Assembly: GCA_945893045.1 (NCBI GenBank)
Contig: CAMDEA010000016.1
Coordinates: 1-64,000 of the forward strand
Origin: Planctomyces sp. SH-PL62
GTDB lineage: Bacteria; Planctomycetota; Planctomycetia; Planctomycetales; Planctomycetaceae
DNA: 64,000 nucleotides
Direction: 5' to 3'
Shown: positions 36,085 to 44,792 of the stretch, in pieces
Numbering within the stretch: the first letter of the stretch is position 1
How the letters are laid out: every line of letters starts with the position of its first letter
Program-made: the position numbers and the translations under genes
Notes under the pieces: generated by a model
The model's input: the letters and a program-made list of their open reading frames with translations, nothing else
The model's database searches: none
Told to the model about the DNA's origin: nothing

Positions 36085-37008
36085 TTGCGTTGGCTGTTGA
36101 ACGCCTTGTCCACGTCGGTGGGCAGGAAGGTGGTCCTGGCGATCACCGGGTTGTTGCTCTGTGGCTTTCTGGTCGCGCACTTGGCCGGCAATTTGCTGCT
36201 GCACGCCGGCGACGATGGCAAAAGCTACAACGAGTACGCTCACGCGCTGCACAAGCAGGCCGCGCTGCTGGTGGTTGCCGAGATCGGGCTGTTCGGCCTG
36301 TTCATCGCTCACATCGTCATCGCGTTGCAGGTCTCGAAAGAGAATCGAGCGGCTCGCAAAGTCGGCTACGCCGTGACGCGGTCGAAGCAGGAGGGCCGCA
36401 TCGCGATGGAGGGCTATCGGCCCGACACCTGGATGCTGGTCACGGGCATCGTCGTGCTGGGGTTCCTGATCCTGCACTTGATCGACTTCAAATTCGGCAC
36501 CGAGCTGAAGCTTCGCGACCAAACGTTGTACTTCGATGGGACGGACGAGAAATCGCCCTACGACAAAGCGGTGTCGTTGTTGAAGACCCCACTGACCATC
36601 GTCGGCTACGGCATCGGCTGTGTGTTCCTCGCGTTTCATTTGGCTCACGCCTTCCAAAGCGCGTTTCAAACCCTGGGCTTCAACCATCCGAAATACACGC
36701 CAACGATCAAGACCACTGGCTTGATCTTCGCGCTGGTCATAGGTGTCGGCTTTGTGTCGTTCCCGGTCAGTGGTCTCATTCAGAGTGGTACGTCGTCGCC
36801 TCGCCCCAAAGCGTCCGTGTCGGTCCCCGCTGACCGAAAGCTTGAGCCGGTGCCAACTCCGCCACCGGGAACATTGGAAGGAGTTGATGATCCGCGAAGC
36901 CTTCGTCCGACCAACTTTGAACAGCAGGTCGAGAAGCGGATGAAGAAGCTTCCGCGCGAGCTTCAACCAAGTGCGGCACCGCTGAAGAAAGCACTCGAAG
37001 ACAAATAG
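36085..37008 (+). CDS. sdhC: succinate dehydrogenase cytochrome b558 subunit
   Basis: A 307-residue membrane anchor with five hydrophobic helices (about 14-38, 58-85, 116-140, 172-200, 215-240), the layout of the single-subunit cytochrome b558 found with Bacillus-type and other epsilon/FrdC-type enzymes. His residues in helices 1 to 4 are candidates for the two haem ligands pairs. The start is TTG 36085, fixed by AAGGAG at 36073-36078. An unusual Pro/Lys-rich C-terminal tail of about 65 residues extends beyond the family length. First gene of sdhCAB. Confidence 0.9.
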   Translation: MRWLLNALSTSVGRKVVLAITGLLLCGFLVAHLAGNLLLHAGDDGKSYNEYAHALHKQAALLVVAEIGLFGLFIAHIVIALQVSKENRAARKVGYAVTRSKQEGRIAMEGYRPDTWMLVTGIVVLGFLILHLIDFKFGTELKLRDQTLYFDGTDEKSPYDKAVSLLKTPLTIVGYGIGCVFLAFHLAHAFQSAFQTLGFNHPKYTPTIKTTGLIFALVIGVGFVSFPVSGLIQSGTSSPRPKASVSVPADRKLEPVPTPPPGTLEGVDDPRSLRPTNFEQQVEKRMKKLPRELQPSAAPLKKALEDK

Positions 37009-37072
37009 CGATAATGAAGGTCTGCAATCACCCGCCTGATGGCGGAACTACGAACTGGTAGGAGTCGGCCTC

Positions 37073-39040
37073 ATGGCTGAAGGTCACGCGACAACAACGA
37101 ACGGCTCATCCCGGCTGCAATCGAACGCGCCGACTGGCGACGTCACGACCGGCTGGGATCGGCACAAATTCGATCTCAAGCTGGTCAATCCGTCGAACAA
37201 GCGGAAGTTCAACATCATCGTCGTCGGCACCGGCCTGGCCGGGGCGAGCGCGGCGGCTTCGCTGGCGGAACTGGGCTACAACGTCAAAGCGTTTTGCTTT
37301 CAGGATTCGCCTCGCCGGGCACACAGCATCGCGGCTCAGGGCGGGATCAACGCGGCGAAGAATTACTGCAACGATGGCGACTCGGTCTGGCGGTTGTTTT
37401 ACGACACGGTGAAGGGTGGCGACTTCCGCGCTCGTGAGTCGAACGTCTATCGGTTGGCCTCGGTCAGCACGAACATCATCGACCAGTGCGTCGCTCAGGG
37501 TGTCCCGTTCCAGCGTGACTACGGCGGACTGCTGGCGAATCGCTCGTTCGGCGGGGCGCAGGTCTCGCGGACGTTTTACGCTCGCGGACAAACGGGGCAG
37601 CAGTTGTTGCTCGGCGCGTATTCCGCGTTGATGCGGCAGGTCGATCTCGGCAAAGTGAAGATCTTCGCCCGCCGCGAGATGCTGGACCTCATCAACGTGG
37701 ACGGTGTCGCTCGCGGCATCGTCGTGCGAAATCTCATCACCGGCGAGTTTGAATCGCACACGGGTGATGCGGTGGTGCTCTGCACGGGCGGGTACGGCAA
37801 TGTCTATTACCTTTCGACGAATGCGAAGGGCTGCAACGTCACGGCCGCGTGGCGATGCCACAAGCGTGGAGCGTTCTTCGCCAATCCCTGTTACACGCAG
37901 ATTCATCCGACTTGCATCCCGGTCAGCGGCGAGCATCAATCGAAGCTGACGCTGATGAGCGAAAGTCTCCGCAACGACGGCCGAGTCTGGGTGCCGAAGA
38001 ATCCGGGCGACTCACGCGCACCCAACGAGATTCCGGACGACGACCGCGACTATTACCTGGAGCGGCGTTACGCCGCGTTCGGCAACCTCGTGCCGCGCGA
38101 CGTCGCCTCGCGAGCGGCCAAGAAAGCCTGCGACGAAGGCTTCGGCGTTGGCGAAACGAAGCTGGCCGTCTATCTCGACTTCCGCGACACGATCAAACGC
38201 GACGGAGCAGCGGTCGTGAAAGGGAAGTACGGCAACCTCTTCCAAATGTACGCGAAGATCACCGGCGAAGATCCGTACTCGACGCCGATGCGAATCTACC
38301 CCGCCGTCCACTACACGATGGGCGGCCTGTGGGTGGACTACAACCTGCAAAGCACCATCCCCGGCCTGTACGTTCTCGGCGAAGCGAATTTCTCCGACCA
38401 CGGAGCGAACCGCCTCGGCGCGTCGGCCTTGATGCAGGGCTTGGGCGACGGCTACTTCGTGATCCCCTACACGATCGGGCACCACCTCGCGACCTCAAAG
38501 CTGCCGAAGATCGCCGATGATCATCCCGATGTGCGCGGAGCCGTCGAAGCCGCGAAGGCTCGCGTGATGAAGCTGCTCGGCATTCAAGGCTCACGTTCGG
38601 TGGAATCGTTCCATCGGGCGCTCGGCAAGATCATGTGGGAACAGTGCGGCATGGCTCGCAACAAGGTCGGCCTCGAACAAGCGAAGCGGGACATCGCCGG
38701 ACTCCGCGATGAGTTCTGGAAAAACGTCCGCGTCACGGGCACGGGCGAAGCCTTCAATCAAGACCTCGAACACGCCGGCCGAGTCGCTGACTTCCTGGAA
38801 TTCGGCGAGTTGCTGGCTAACGACGCGCTGACTCGCGAGGAATCCTGCGGCGGCCACTTCCGCGAAGAGCACCAAACTGACGAGAACGAAGCGAAACGCA
38901 ACGACACCGACTTCTGCCACGCCGCTGCCTGGGAATACACCGGCGGCCACGACAGCTTTGCTGGTGAAAAAGAACAACTCCACAAAGAACCGCTGGAGTT
39001 CGAGAACGTCCACCTGACGACCAGAAGCTACCGAGAATAG
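37073..39040 (+). CDS. sdhA: succinate dehydrogenase/fumarate reductase flavoprotein subunit
   Basis: A 655-residue catalytic subunit that oxidises succinate to fumarate. The FAD-binding start is V-V-G-T-G-L-A-G-A (about residue 45-53), and [11 protein letters not shown] (about 78-88) holds the His that carries covalent FAD. Substrate-binding segments H-P-T-C-I-P and G-A-N-R-L-G-A-S-A are present. The length and the long C-terminal region match the type paired with a cytochrome b558. It lies 64 bases after sdhC and is followed after 168 bases by sdhB, with a repeat between. Confidence 0.95.
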   Translation: MAEGHATTTNGSSRLQSNAPTGDVTTGWDRHKFDLKLVNPSNKRKFNIIVVGTGLAGASAAASLAELGYNVKAFCFQDSPRRAHSIAAQGGINAAKNYCNDGDSVWRLFYDTVKGGDFRARESNVYRLASVSTNIIDQCVAQGVPFQRDYGGLLANRSFGGAQVSRTFYARGQTGQQLLLGAYSALMRQVDLGKVKIFARREMLDLINVDGVARGIVVRNLITGEFESHTGDAVVLCTGGYGNVYYLSTNAKGCNVTAAWRCHKRGAFFANPCYTQIHPTCIPVSGEHQSKLTLMSESLRNDGRVWVPKNPGDSRAPNEIPDDDRDYYLERRYAAFGNLVPRDVASRAAKKACDEGFGVGETKLAVYLDFRDTIKRDGAAVVKGKYGNLFQMYAKITGEDPYSTPMRIYPAVHYTMGGLWVDYNLQSTIPGLYVLGEANFSDHGANRLGASALMQGLGDGYFVIPYTIGHHLATSKLPKIADDHPDVRGAVEAAKARVMKLLGIQGSRSVESFHRALGKIMWEQCGMARNKVGLEQAKRDIAGLRDEFWKNVRVTGTGEAFNQDLEHAGRVADFLEFGELLANDALTREESCGGHFREEHQTDENEAKRNDTDFCHAAAWEYTGGHDSFAGEKEQLHKEPLEFENVHLTTRSYRE

Positions 39041-39061
39041 ATCGAAACAAGAAAAAGGCGG

Positions 39062-39144
39062 GGAACGCTAATCGGCGCTAATCTCCGCTAATCTCCGCTA
39101 ATGAAGACTCAGGATTAGTGGAGATTAGCGAGGATTAGTGTTCC
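39062..39144. repeat. GGAACGCTAATC palindrome between sdhA and sdhB
   Basis: GGAACGCTAATC with tandem CTCCGCTAAT units on the left is matched by GGATTAGTGGAGATTAGCGA and ATTAGTGTTCC on the right. It fills half of the sdhA-sdhB gap and could set differential mRNA stability. Confidence 0.85.
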
Positions 39145-39208
39145 TGTTTTTCATGCCTCCTTCTCCACACCATCGAACAGATTCTTTTCCGTACCGGAGC
39201 GATCGAGA

Positions 39209-39982
39209 ATGAGCAGCAGCCGCGGCTTGAACCTGACTCTGAAAATCTGGCGGCAACCCGGCCCGAACGCCCGCGGCGAGTTCCGAACCTACGAGATGAA
39301 GAACATCTCGCCCGATATGTCGTTCCTCGAAATGCTCGACGTGCTCAACGAGCAGTTGATCCAAACGAGCGAAGAACCGGTCGCGTTCGATCACGACTGC
39401 CGCGAGGGCATCTGCGGCATGTGCAGCCTGATGATCAACGGCCAAGCCCACGGCCCCGACCGAGCGACCACCACCTGCCAACTCCACATGCGCCGCTTCA
39501 GCGACGGCGACACGATCGTCATCGAACCGTGGCGAGCGAGCGCCTTCCCAGTGATCCGCGACCTCGCGACCGACCGCGCCGCCTTCGACCGCATCATCAC
39601 GGCCGGTGGCTACGTCAGCGTCAATACCGGCAATGCCCAAGACGCCAACTGCCTGCCAGTCGGCCGCGACCGTCAGGAAAAGAGCATGGCTGCCGCCGCC
39701 TGCATCGGCTGCGGAGCCTGCGTCGCCGCCTGCAAGAACGCCAGCGCGATGCTCTTCGTCAGCGCGAAAGTTTCCCAACTCGCGCTGCTCCCTCAAGGCG
39801 TTCCCGAACGTGCGCGCCGAGTCACCCGCATGGTGGCTCAAATGGACAAAGAGGGCTTCGGCGGCTGCACCAACACCTACGAATGCGAAGCCGCCTGCCC
39901 CGCCGAAGTTTCCGTCACCAACATCGCCCGCCTCAACCGCGAATACCTGCGAGCGGTCGTCGTTTCGGAAGAAGGCGTCTAG
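39209..39982 (+). CDS. sdhB: succinate dehydrogenase iron-sulfur subunit
   Basis: A 257-residue protein with the three Fe-S cluster motifs in order: C-R-E-G-I-C-G-M-C (about residue 66-74, [2Fe-2S], with a later Cys near 90), [11 protein letters not shown] (about 162, [4Fe-4S]) and [12 protein letters not shown] (about 216, [3Fe-4S]). It passes electrons from the flavoprotein to the cytochrome b subunit. It completes the operon and is convergent with the NACHT gene. Confidence 0.95.
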   Translation: MSSSRGLNLTLKIWRQPGPNARGEFRTYEMKNISPDMSFLEMLDVLNEQLIQTSEEPVAFDHDCREGICGMCSLMINGQAHGPDRATTTCQLHMRRFSDGDTIVIEPWRASAFPVIRDLATDRAAFDRIITAGGYVSVNTGNAQDANCLPVGRDRQEKSMAAAACIGCGACVAACKNASAMLFVSAKVSQLALLPQGVPERARRVTRMVAQMDKEGFGGCTNTYECEAACPAEVSVTNIARLNREYLRAVVVSEEGV

Positions 39983-40068
39983 CTCTTCGTCCTCATTGAG
40001 CAGACCAGCAATCTGGAATTGCCGTGGCGTTTGCTGAGATACACATCGCGCTCAATGGACGAAACGCA

Positions 40069-43000
40069 TCACGATTGCGTTTGCCATGAGAGCATCAGTC
40101 CGAAGTCGGCGGCGATGGCTTCGTAACGCTCGCGGATTTCGTCTTCGTGGAGTTGTAGCTTCTGAGCCGCCTGGCTCACGCGGTCGGAATCGATGGGAAT
40201 TTGCGAATCGAGCCACGGTTCGGCACCATCGCAGTCAAGCGAAAGCAGCCGCTGGATGGTTTTGTCGCCGCGAATCCGCGCGAGTGCTTCGAAGGCGGCG
40301 TGACGAACGCTCTGGTCGGAGTCTGTGAGGCAGGCTTGCAAAGCAGACACGGCGCTGGGATCGGCGATTTGACCGAGGCCCTCGGCGGCACCAACGCGGG
40401 CACGGGGATAGGCGTGTTTGAGAGCAGCGAGTTGAAATGTGACGGCCGTCGTGGCACGAGCGTTAGTGATGACGTTGCAAAGCCAATAAGTCACTTCGCC
40501 ATCTTGTGGCGTGTCAACGAGGAATGACTCAAGGCGTGAGATCTCAGCCGCGGTCGGTGTCCAAATAGCCTTGCGCCTTCGGGTGTTGGACAACCAACCC
40601 AATGCCCAACTCGCAGCGTGAGCAACGACGGGAGTGCGGGACAGCAGAGTGATCAAACCGTCGATCAGGCCCGGAACCAATCGAGCTTTCATGTGATACG
40701 CGACATTCATCACCGCCAGGGCCGCGATTAGGGCTGAGTCGATATCGTTGCTGATGACTCGCGTCACACGCTCAAGCAGCCAGCTTTCGAGAGCTTGGTC
40801 GTCGTCCGGCAGACCCGTCTCGTCAACCATGCCGGCCAAACCACCGGGCTTCGATCGGGTTTCCATGGGACGAATTTGGAACTCTCCGATCAGTGAAGCT
40901 TTCAGTGAATCGCACCACACGCTGTGCGCTAATTCGATCGCTGCTCGGTCAATGCCGGTCCTCACGCTTCCACTGGCATCGCGCTCTCCGACTTGTGTGG
41001 CGAAGTTTTGCAGAACTGCCAGCGCGGTGGGCTGGCTGACATTCGGTTCGTCGGCCAGACAGAGCGCGGCGAGAATCGCCCGCGGCCGGGCTTCGCGTTC
41101 ATCGACCAGACACGTCAACTTCGGTGGCGTTTCGCGACCGATCGACGGCACAGGGTCGGCATCGGAACCGTCGATAACGACGGCGGAATGCGTCGCTTGT
41201 CCGACCAAGATCGCACGCAGTGTCGAATCCACGTCGTCGTCATTGCAGCACGCCACACACAAACGCAACGCCTCGCGCCAGTTCTCGGAGACCTGCAACT
41301 CAGGACCGACCTCAACCACTCGCCCAGCGAGTGGCGCGACGCGTTCGGCCAGTGAGTTCTTAGGATCGTGGCCAGGAAAACGCCCTTCGACCAGTGCCAG
41401 CGCAGCAAGGTATTCCTGAAACGTCAGGTGCCGGAATTCGTAGACCGGAACCGGTCGACCGTTGTGTTGCTCGTGTCCTGTTTCTATTAGCAGCGCCGTC
41501 CGCCGCTCCACTTGCGCGAGGAAGTCAGCCGGTGTCTGGTTTTGCACCGGGCGAATATGCGGATAGTCGCGGCGTACGTCTTCCAAGAGCGTGAGCAACT
41601 CATCCCGCCGCAGTTGCTGCACTCCGCGGTCGCACATGGCATAAGCCACGTATTCCAGTTGCGGCAGCGCCTCGTCCGGGTCGAGTGGTTCATCGACGTC
41701 GAAACGCCAGTTGAGCAGCACGCCGACCGCTTCCCAATACAGCTTGTGCCGCTTCGACGGAAGCTTGCCGACTTTGCGCTGCACCAGCGCAAGCGTCGTT
41801 AGCAGCATCGGGTTTCCAGTCAGCCGCTCGATCCGGTCTGAATGCCGACCATGCACGGCCTGATTTAACTTCTCTGCTTCCGACTCTCGTCGTGATCGGT
41901 CCGGGATGGTCACCTCGCACCAGCGCCGTATGAATTCGTCCTTGTCGCCGGGACTGAGGTCCGCCAACGTGGCATGTTCAAAGCCACAGCGCAGCCGCCG
42001 CTTCATCTCGCGATAGCCGACGATTCGCGACGTTGCCACCAGCGGCGACGGGAACTGCGTCGCCACGGTTTCGATCCAGCCGCAGAACTGCGACCGCAAC
42101 TGCGGATCGGCGATCTCGTCCAACCCGTCCAGCAGCAACAGCATATCGCCCCGTTCCAGCAGCTTGCGGAACAGCTCGACCAGCGTGTCGATATCGGCCG
42201 CGCGGAGTTGCAGCTTGCCGAGCATCTGCCGCAACACGTCGTCGATACTGATTTGCTGAGTCGCGATCTTCGACTTGTCCAGATCGCGGCAGCGCACCAG
42301 CACCGGCAACCAGTTCTGCTCGGGCAGCGAATCCACGTCGGGCAACCGGGCTAAGTCGGTGTCCTGCGTGTGGCGCATCAAGAAGGCGGTTGCTAGCCAT
42401 CGCAAGAGAGTCGTCTTGCCGCCACCGGGATCGCCGAGGATGACAACGCGCGGAACTGCACCGTACTCCGTAGCAGCCTTCGTTTTCTGCTTCCTTTTAC
42501 CACCGCGTTTCTTCAGTACCGTTTTCCCGGGACGGAGTCGTTGACCGATTGAGAACTTTTCCGTCGGTGATTCACTCTCTTCGTCACCATTGCCACGTCC
42601 GGCTTCGTTCAAACGCTTTTGCATCCGCCGCTGCTCAAGCTGCTTGATGGCTTCATCAGACAATTCTTCCAGCGCGGGCGCTTCGACCGTCAGACGCAAC
42701 GGGACGAAGAGCTGCCGCAACAAAAACTGCTGCATTGCCAGATGCCGATCATCCTCCGGCAGGCCCGCCAGATCGACGATGTCCCACAGCCTCCGTGCGG
42801 CCTGCAAGTAAGCCGCCAGTGATTGCCGCTCACCAATCGTGAGTGCCGGACCGGCGTTCTTGACCGCCTTCGGATCAGGCTGACTGCGATCGCGAGGATA
42901 GACCAGGACTTCCTCCACTTTCGTCCCTTCGTCCGACAGAAGTTTGAACCCCTCACCGTCGGCGACACAGTCCCAGCCGTTCGCTTTCTTGAAGATTGCC

Positions 43001-43200
43001 TTGCGTGGCCAGTGTCGCAGACTCGCCGATTGGCCGTTGAAGTCGATGGTTCCCGCCGAATACCCGTGCCGACGATCGATCGTCGGTGGTTCGCCGAACT
43101 TCTCCAGCCCAAACAACGAGTTCCCCTGCCAGAGCCACAGCGTCTCGCCGCCACCGACTGATGCTCCGCGCACCACGTTCTCGTGCATGTGGCCAAACAA
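40069..43200 (-). CDS. 3' part of a metallophosphoesterase-NACHT-HEAT gene (after an in-frame TGA)
   Basis: A 1043-residue frame that begins within the end of a metallophosphoesterase domain: F-G-H-M-H-E supplies the GHxH metal-binding motif missing from the upstream part. A linker with a charged Lys/Arg segment (about 222-242) leads to a NACHT NTPase with Walker A G-D-P-G-G-G-K-T (256-263) and Walker B L-L-L-L-D-G-L-D-E-I. The C-terminal 350 residues are helical, ending with HEAT-like repeats (about 925-1005). The only start signals here are a TTG at 43200 or ATG at 43188, neither with a good ribosome site. So this is better read as the rest of the gene beginning at 43974. NACHT proteins of this layout are candidates for phage defence. 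Confidence 0.8.
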   Translation of the reverse strand: MFGHMHENVVRGASVGGGETLWLWQGNSLFGLEKFGEPPTIDRRHGYSAGTIDFNGQSASLRHWPRKAIFKKANGWDCVADGEGFKLLSDEGTKVEEVLVYPRDRSQPDPKAVKNAGPALTIGERQSLAAYLQAARRLWDIVDLAGLPEDDRHLAMQQFLLRQLFVPLRLTVEAPALEELSDEAIKQLEQRRMQKRLNEAGRGNGDEESESPTEKFSIGQRLRPGKTVLKKRGGKRKQKTKAATEYGAVPRVVILGDPGGGKTTLLRWLATAFLMRHTQDTDLARLPDVDSLPEQNWLPVLVRCRDLDKSKIATQQISIDDVLRQMLGKLQLRAADIDTLVELFRKLLERGDMLLLLDGLDEIADPQLRSQFCGWIETVATQFPSPLVATSRIVGYREMKRRLRCGFEHATLADLSPGDKDEFIRRWCEVTIPDRSRRESEAEKLNQAVHGRHSDRIERLTGNPMLLTTLALVQRKVGKLPSKRHKLYWEAVGVLLNWRFDVDEPLDPDEALPQLEYVAYAMCDRGVQQLRRDELLTLLEDVRRDYPHIRPVQNQTPADFLAQVERRTALLIETGHEQHNGRPVPVYEFRHLTFQEYLAALALVEGRFPGHDPKNSLAERVAPLAGRVVEVGPELQVSENWREALRLCVACCNDDDVDSTLRAILVGQATHSAVVIDGSDADPVPSIGRETPPKLTCLVDEREARPRAILAALCLADEPNVSQPTALAVLQNFATQVGERDASGSVRTGIDRAAIELAHSVWCDSLKASLIGEFQIRPMETRSKPGGLAGMVDETGLPDDDQALESWLLERVTRVISNDIDSALIAALAVMNVAYHMKARLVPGLIDGLITLLSRTPVVAHAASWALGWLSNTRRRKAIWTPTAAEISRLESFLVDTPQDGEVTYWLCNVITNARATTAVTFQLAALKHAYPRARVGAAEGLGQIADPSAVSALQACLTDSDQSVRHAAFEALARIRGDKTIQRLLSLDCDGAEPWLDSQIPIDSDRVSQAAQKLQLHEDEIRERYEAIAADFGLMLSWQTQS

Positions 43201-43248
43201 ATGGACCGCGAATCGCCCGGCCGGGTTGATTTCGGGATATGCCGATTC

Positions 43249-43251
43249 TCA
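43249..43251 (-). other. in-frame TGA splitting the metallophosphoesterase-NACHT gene
   Basis: On the minus strand the frame reads Asn-Ser-TGA-Glu-Ser-Ala-Tyr-Pro-Glu-Ile and continues without shift to 40069. Both sides are parts of one metallophosphoesterase domain. A single C-to-T change from CGA (Arg) would create it. Confidence 0.85.
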
Positions 43252-43974
43252 CGAGTTCTTGTCGAGCCACTCCGGCCCCTGATGCGTCATCAACAAACAG
43301 ACGTCGTGCTGCCGCACCCAACCAGGCCCATCGCCGTGTGGTTCACCCGTCGTCGCCGCATGAAACTGCCGCACGTCCCACGCCAGCCGCCCTATGTAGT
43401 CGCCGCCCGCCAGTTGCAGAAACGTGGTGTTCAGCCCGACCACACCGACGCGCACATCCTCGACATCGAACGTCACCGAGAATTCTCCCGGCAACAGTCC
43501 GTCGCGTACTGCTGGATGCCGATAAGGAGTCCGACGCCACCAAGCAGCGTACTCCGCGAACGCTGTGTTGATGATCTCGCCGTATTCTCCGCGAGGATCG
43601 CTGAAGAGATCGTCGGCAATCTCGCCAAAGCGCTCTGGACGTAACAGTTGCTTCAGTGCCGCTGTCGGCTTCTTCGCATCGGGCCGAATAAGATCGTGAT
43701 TCCCCGGCACGGCCAGCAGAGACGGCTCGGACCCAAGTTCCTTCATCCGCGCCCACAGCGGTGCGAGCACCTGCTCATCGAGTTTGTCGAACTCTTCTTT
43801 CTTTCCCTGTTGGACGAAATCGCCGGAAAACAACACGACTTGCCACGGCCCTGTGCGATCGTGCAACCGCGACAGATCGTCAAAGAACGCTTGCTTCACG
43901 TTCGGCCATAACTGCCCCTGACCACCCAATCCGAAATGCAGGTCTGTCAGATGCAGCCAGTTCAATCGGGGCAT
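43249..43974 (-). CDS. 5' part of a metallophosphoesterase-NACHT-HEAT gene (truncated by TGA)
   Basis: A 241-residue calcineurin-like phosphoesterase fragment with D-L-H-F-G (Asp11/His13), F-S-G-D-F, P-G-N-H-D and M-T-H-Q-G-P metal-site motifs. The last family motif, GHxH, is encoded after the stop, so the truncated protein lacks a complete metal centre. With the stop read through, the gene would encode about 1301 residues. This start at 43974 is the natural one for the whole gene: it opens with L-H-L-T-D-L-H, typical of the family N-terminus. It is separated from the UPF0178 gene by about 210 bases in which I see no other gene. Confidence 0.85.
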   Translation of the reverse strand: MPRLNWLHLTDLHFGLGGQGQLWPNVKQAFFDDLSRLHDRTGPWQVVLFSGDFVQQGKKEEFDKLDEQVLAPLWARMKELGSEPSLLAVPGNHDLIRPDAKKPTAALKQLLRPERFGEIADDLFSDPRGEYGEIINTAFAEYAAWWRRTPYRHPAVRDGLLPGEFSVTFDVEDVRVGVVGLNTTFLQLAGGDYIGRLAWDVRQFHAATTGEPHGDGPGWVRQHDVCLLMTHQGPEWLDKNS

Positions 43975-44184
43975 GAGTATGTCTCACTGTGCGACAAGAC
44001 GGAGGACGACGGGACGCCACCAAACAGCGACGTGGATTCAAACGATCGTGACCGCTGATACTTCTGCCAAACGGGCCAGAAACCATTTCGACAGATAAAT
44101 ACACTATCGACTGCTGACGACAATTCCCAACGCGCGAGAACTCAATGGACGTTTTGCGATGACAGTGCGGTCGATCGAATCTCG

Positions 44185-44664
44185 CTAGCAATTCTGCGAG
44201 GGCTTTGGCGGCTGAGAACGGCGCACGGCGTTGATCAGTTCGTCCAGCTTCGAGAGAAACTTGGAGCGATCTTTCGCATTCATCGGAGCTGGTCCTCCTC
44301 CGACAACTCCGTCCTGGCGGAGGCCGTCGAGCAGGTCGCGCATGGCGAGCGTTTCGCCGATGTCGTGTTCGGTGAAGACTCGGCCTTTGGGGTCGAGTAC
44401 GCGGGCTTGATTCGCGATGCAGCGGGCGGCCAGTGGGATGTCGGAGGTGATGACGATGTCGCCGGGGCCGGATTGCTCGGCGATCCAGTCGTCAACGATG
44501 TTGAGTCCCGGTTCGTGACGCACCACGAGTTCAATCAGCGGATCGTTGGGGACTCGCAGTGCGGTGTTAGCGACGACGATGACTCGCAGCGAGTAGCGTT
44601 TGGCGACGCGATAGATTTCGTCTTTGACCGGGCAGGCGTCGGCGTCCACGTAGATGGTCAGCAT
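44185..44664 (-). CDS. UPF0178 (YaiI/YqxD, DUF188) family protein
   Basis: A 159-residue protein with the family signatures: Y-V-D-A-D-A-C-P-V-K near the N-terminus, the G-D-I-V-I-T-x-D-I-P-L-A segment (about 69-80) and R-D-L-L-D-x-L-R. The fold is PIN-like with conserved Asp residues, but the biochemical role is unknown. It starts at ATG 44664, just beside a palindromic repeat shared with the ABC-F gene end. Confidence 0.9.
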   Translation of the reverse strand: MLTIYVDADACPVKDEIYRVAKRYSLRVIVVANTALRVPNDPLIELVVRHEPGLNIVDDWIAEQSGPGDIVITSDIPLAARCIANQARVLDPKGRVFTEHDIGETLAMRDLLDGLRQDGVVGGGPAPMNAKDRSKFLSKLDELINAVRRSQPPKPSQNC

Positions 44665-44680
44665 GTCATTGGCTTTCTAT

Positions 44681-44792
44681 GTAGCCATCATCGCTCCGCG
44701 TGATGAGCCGGATGCTTCACTCCGCTCAAATGGCTTCTGTCGTCCGATGGTTTTGAAGCGCTCGGCTCGTCACGCGGAGCGATGACGGCTAC
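44681..44792. repeat. GTAGCCATCATCGCTCCGCG palindrome
   Basis: GTAGCCATCATCGCTCCGCG...GATGAGCC (from 44681) pairs with GGCTCGTCACGCGGAGCGAT...GGCTAC (to 44792). The right end supplies the TAG stop (44789-44791) of the ABC-F gene. A solitary right arm occurs at 51953-51980. Confidence 0.9.

Noticed and set aside
43249-43251. TGA as a selenocysteine codon in the phosphoesterase
   Set aside because: No known selenoenzyme family at this position, no obvious bSECIS hairpin right after the codon, and the site is a variable loop. A nonsense mutation or sequence error is simpler.
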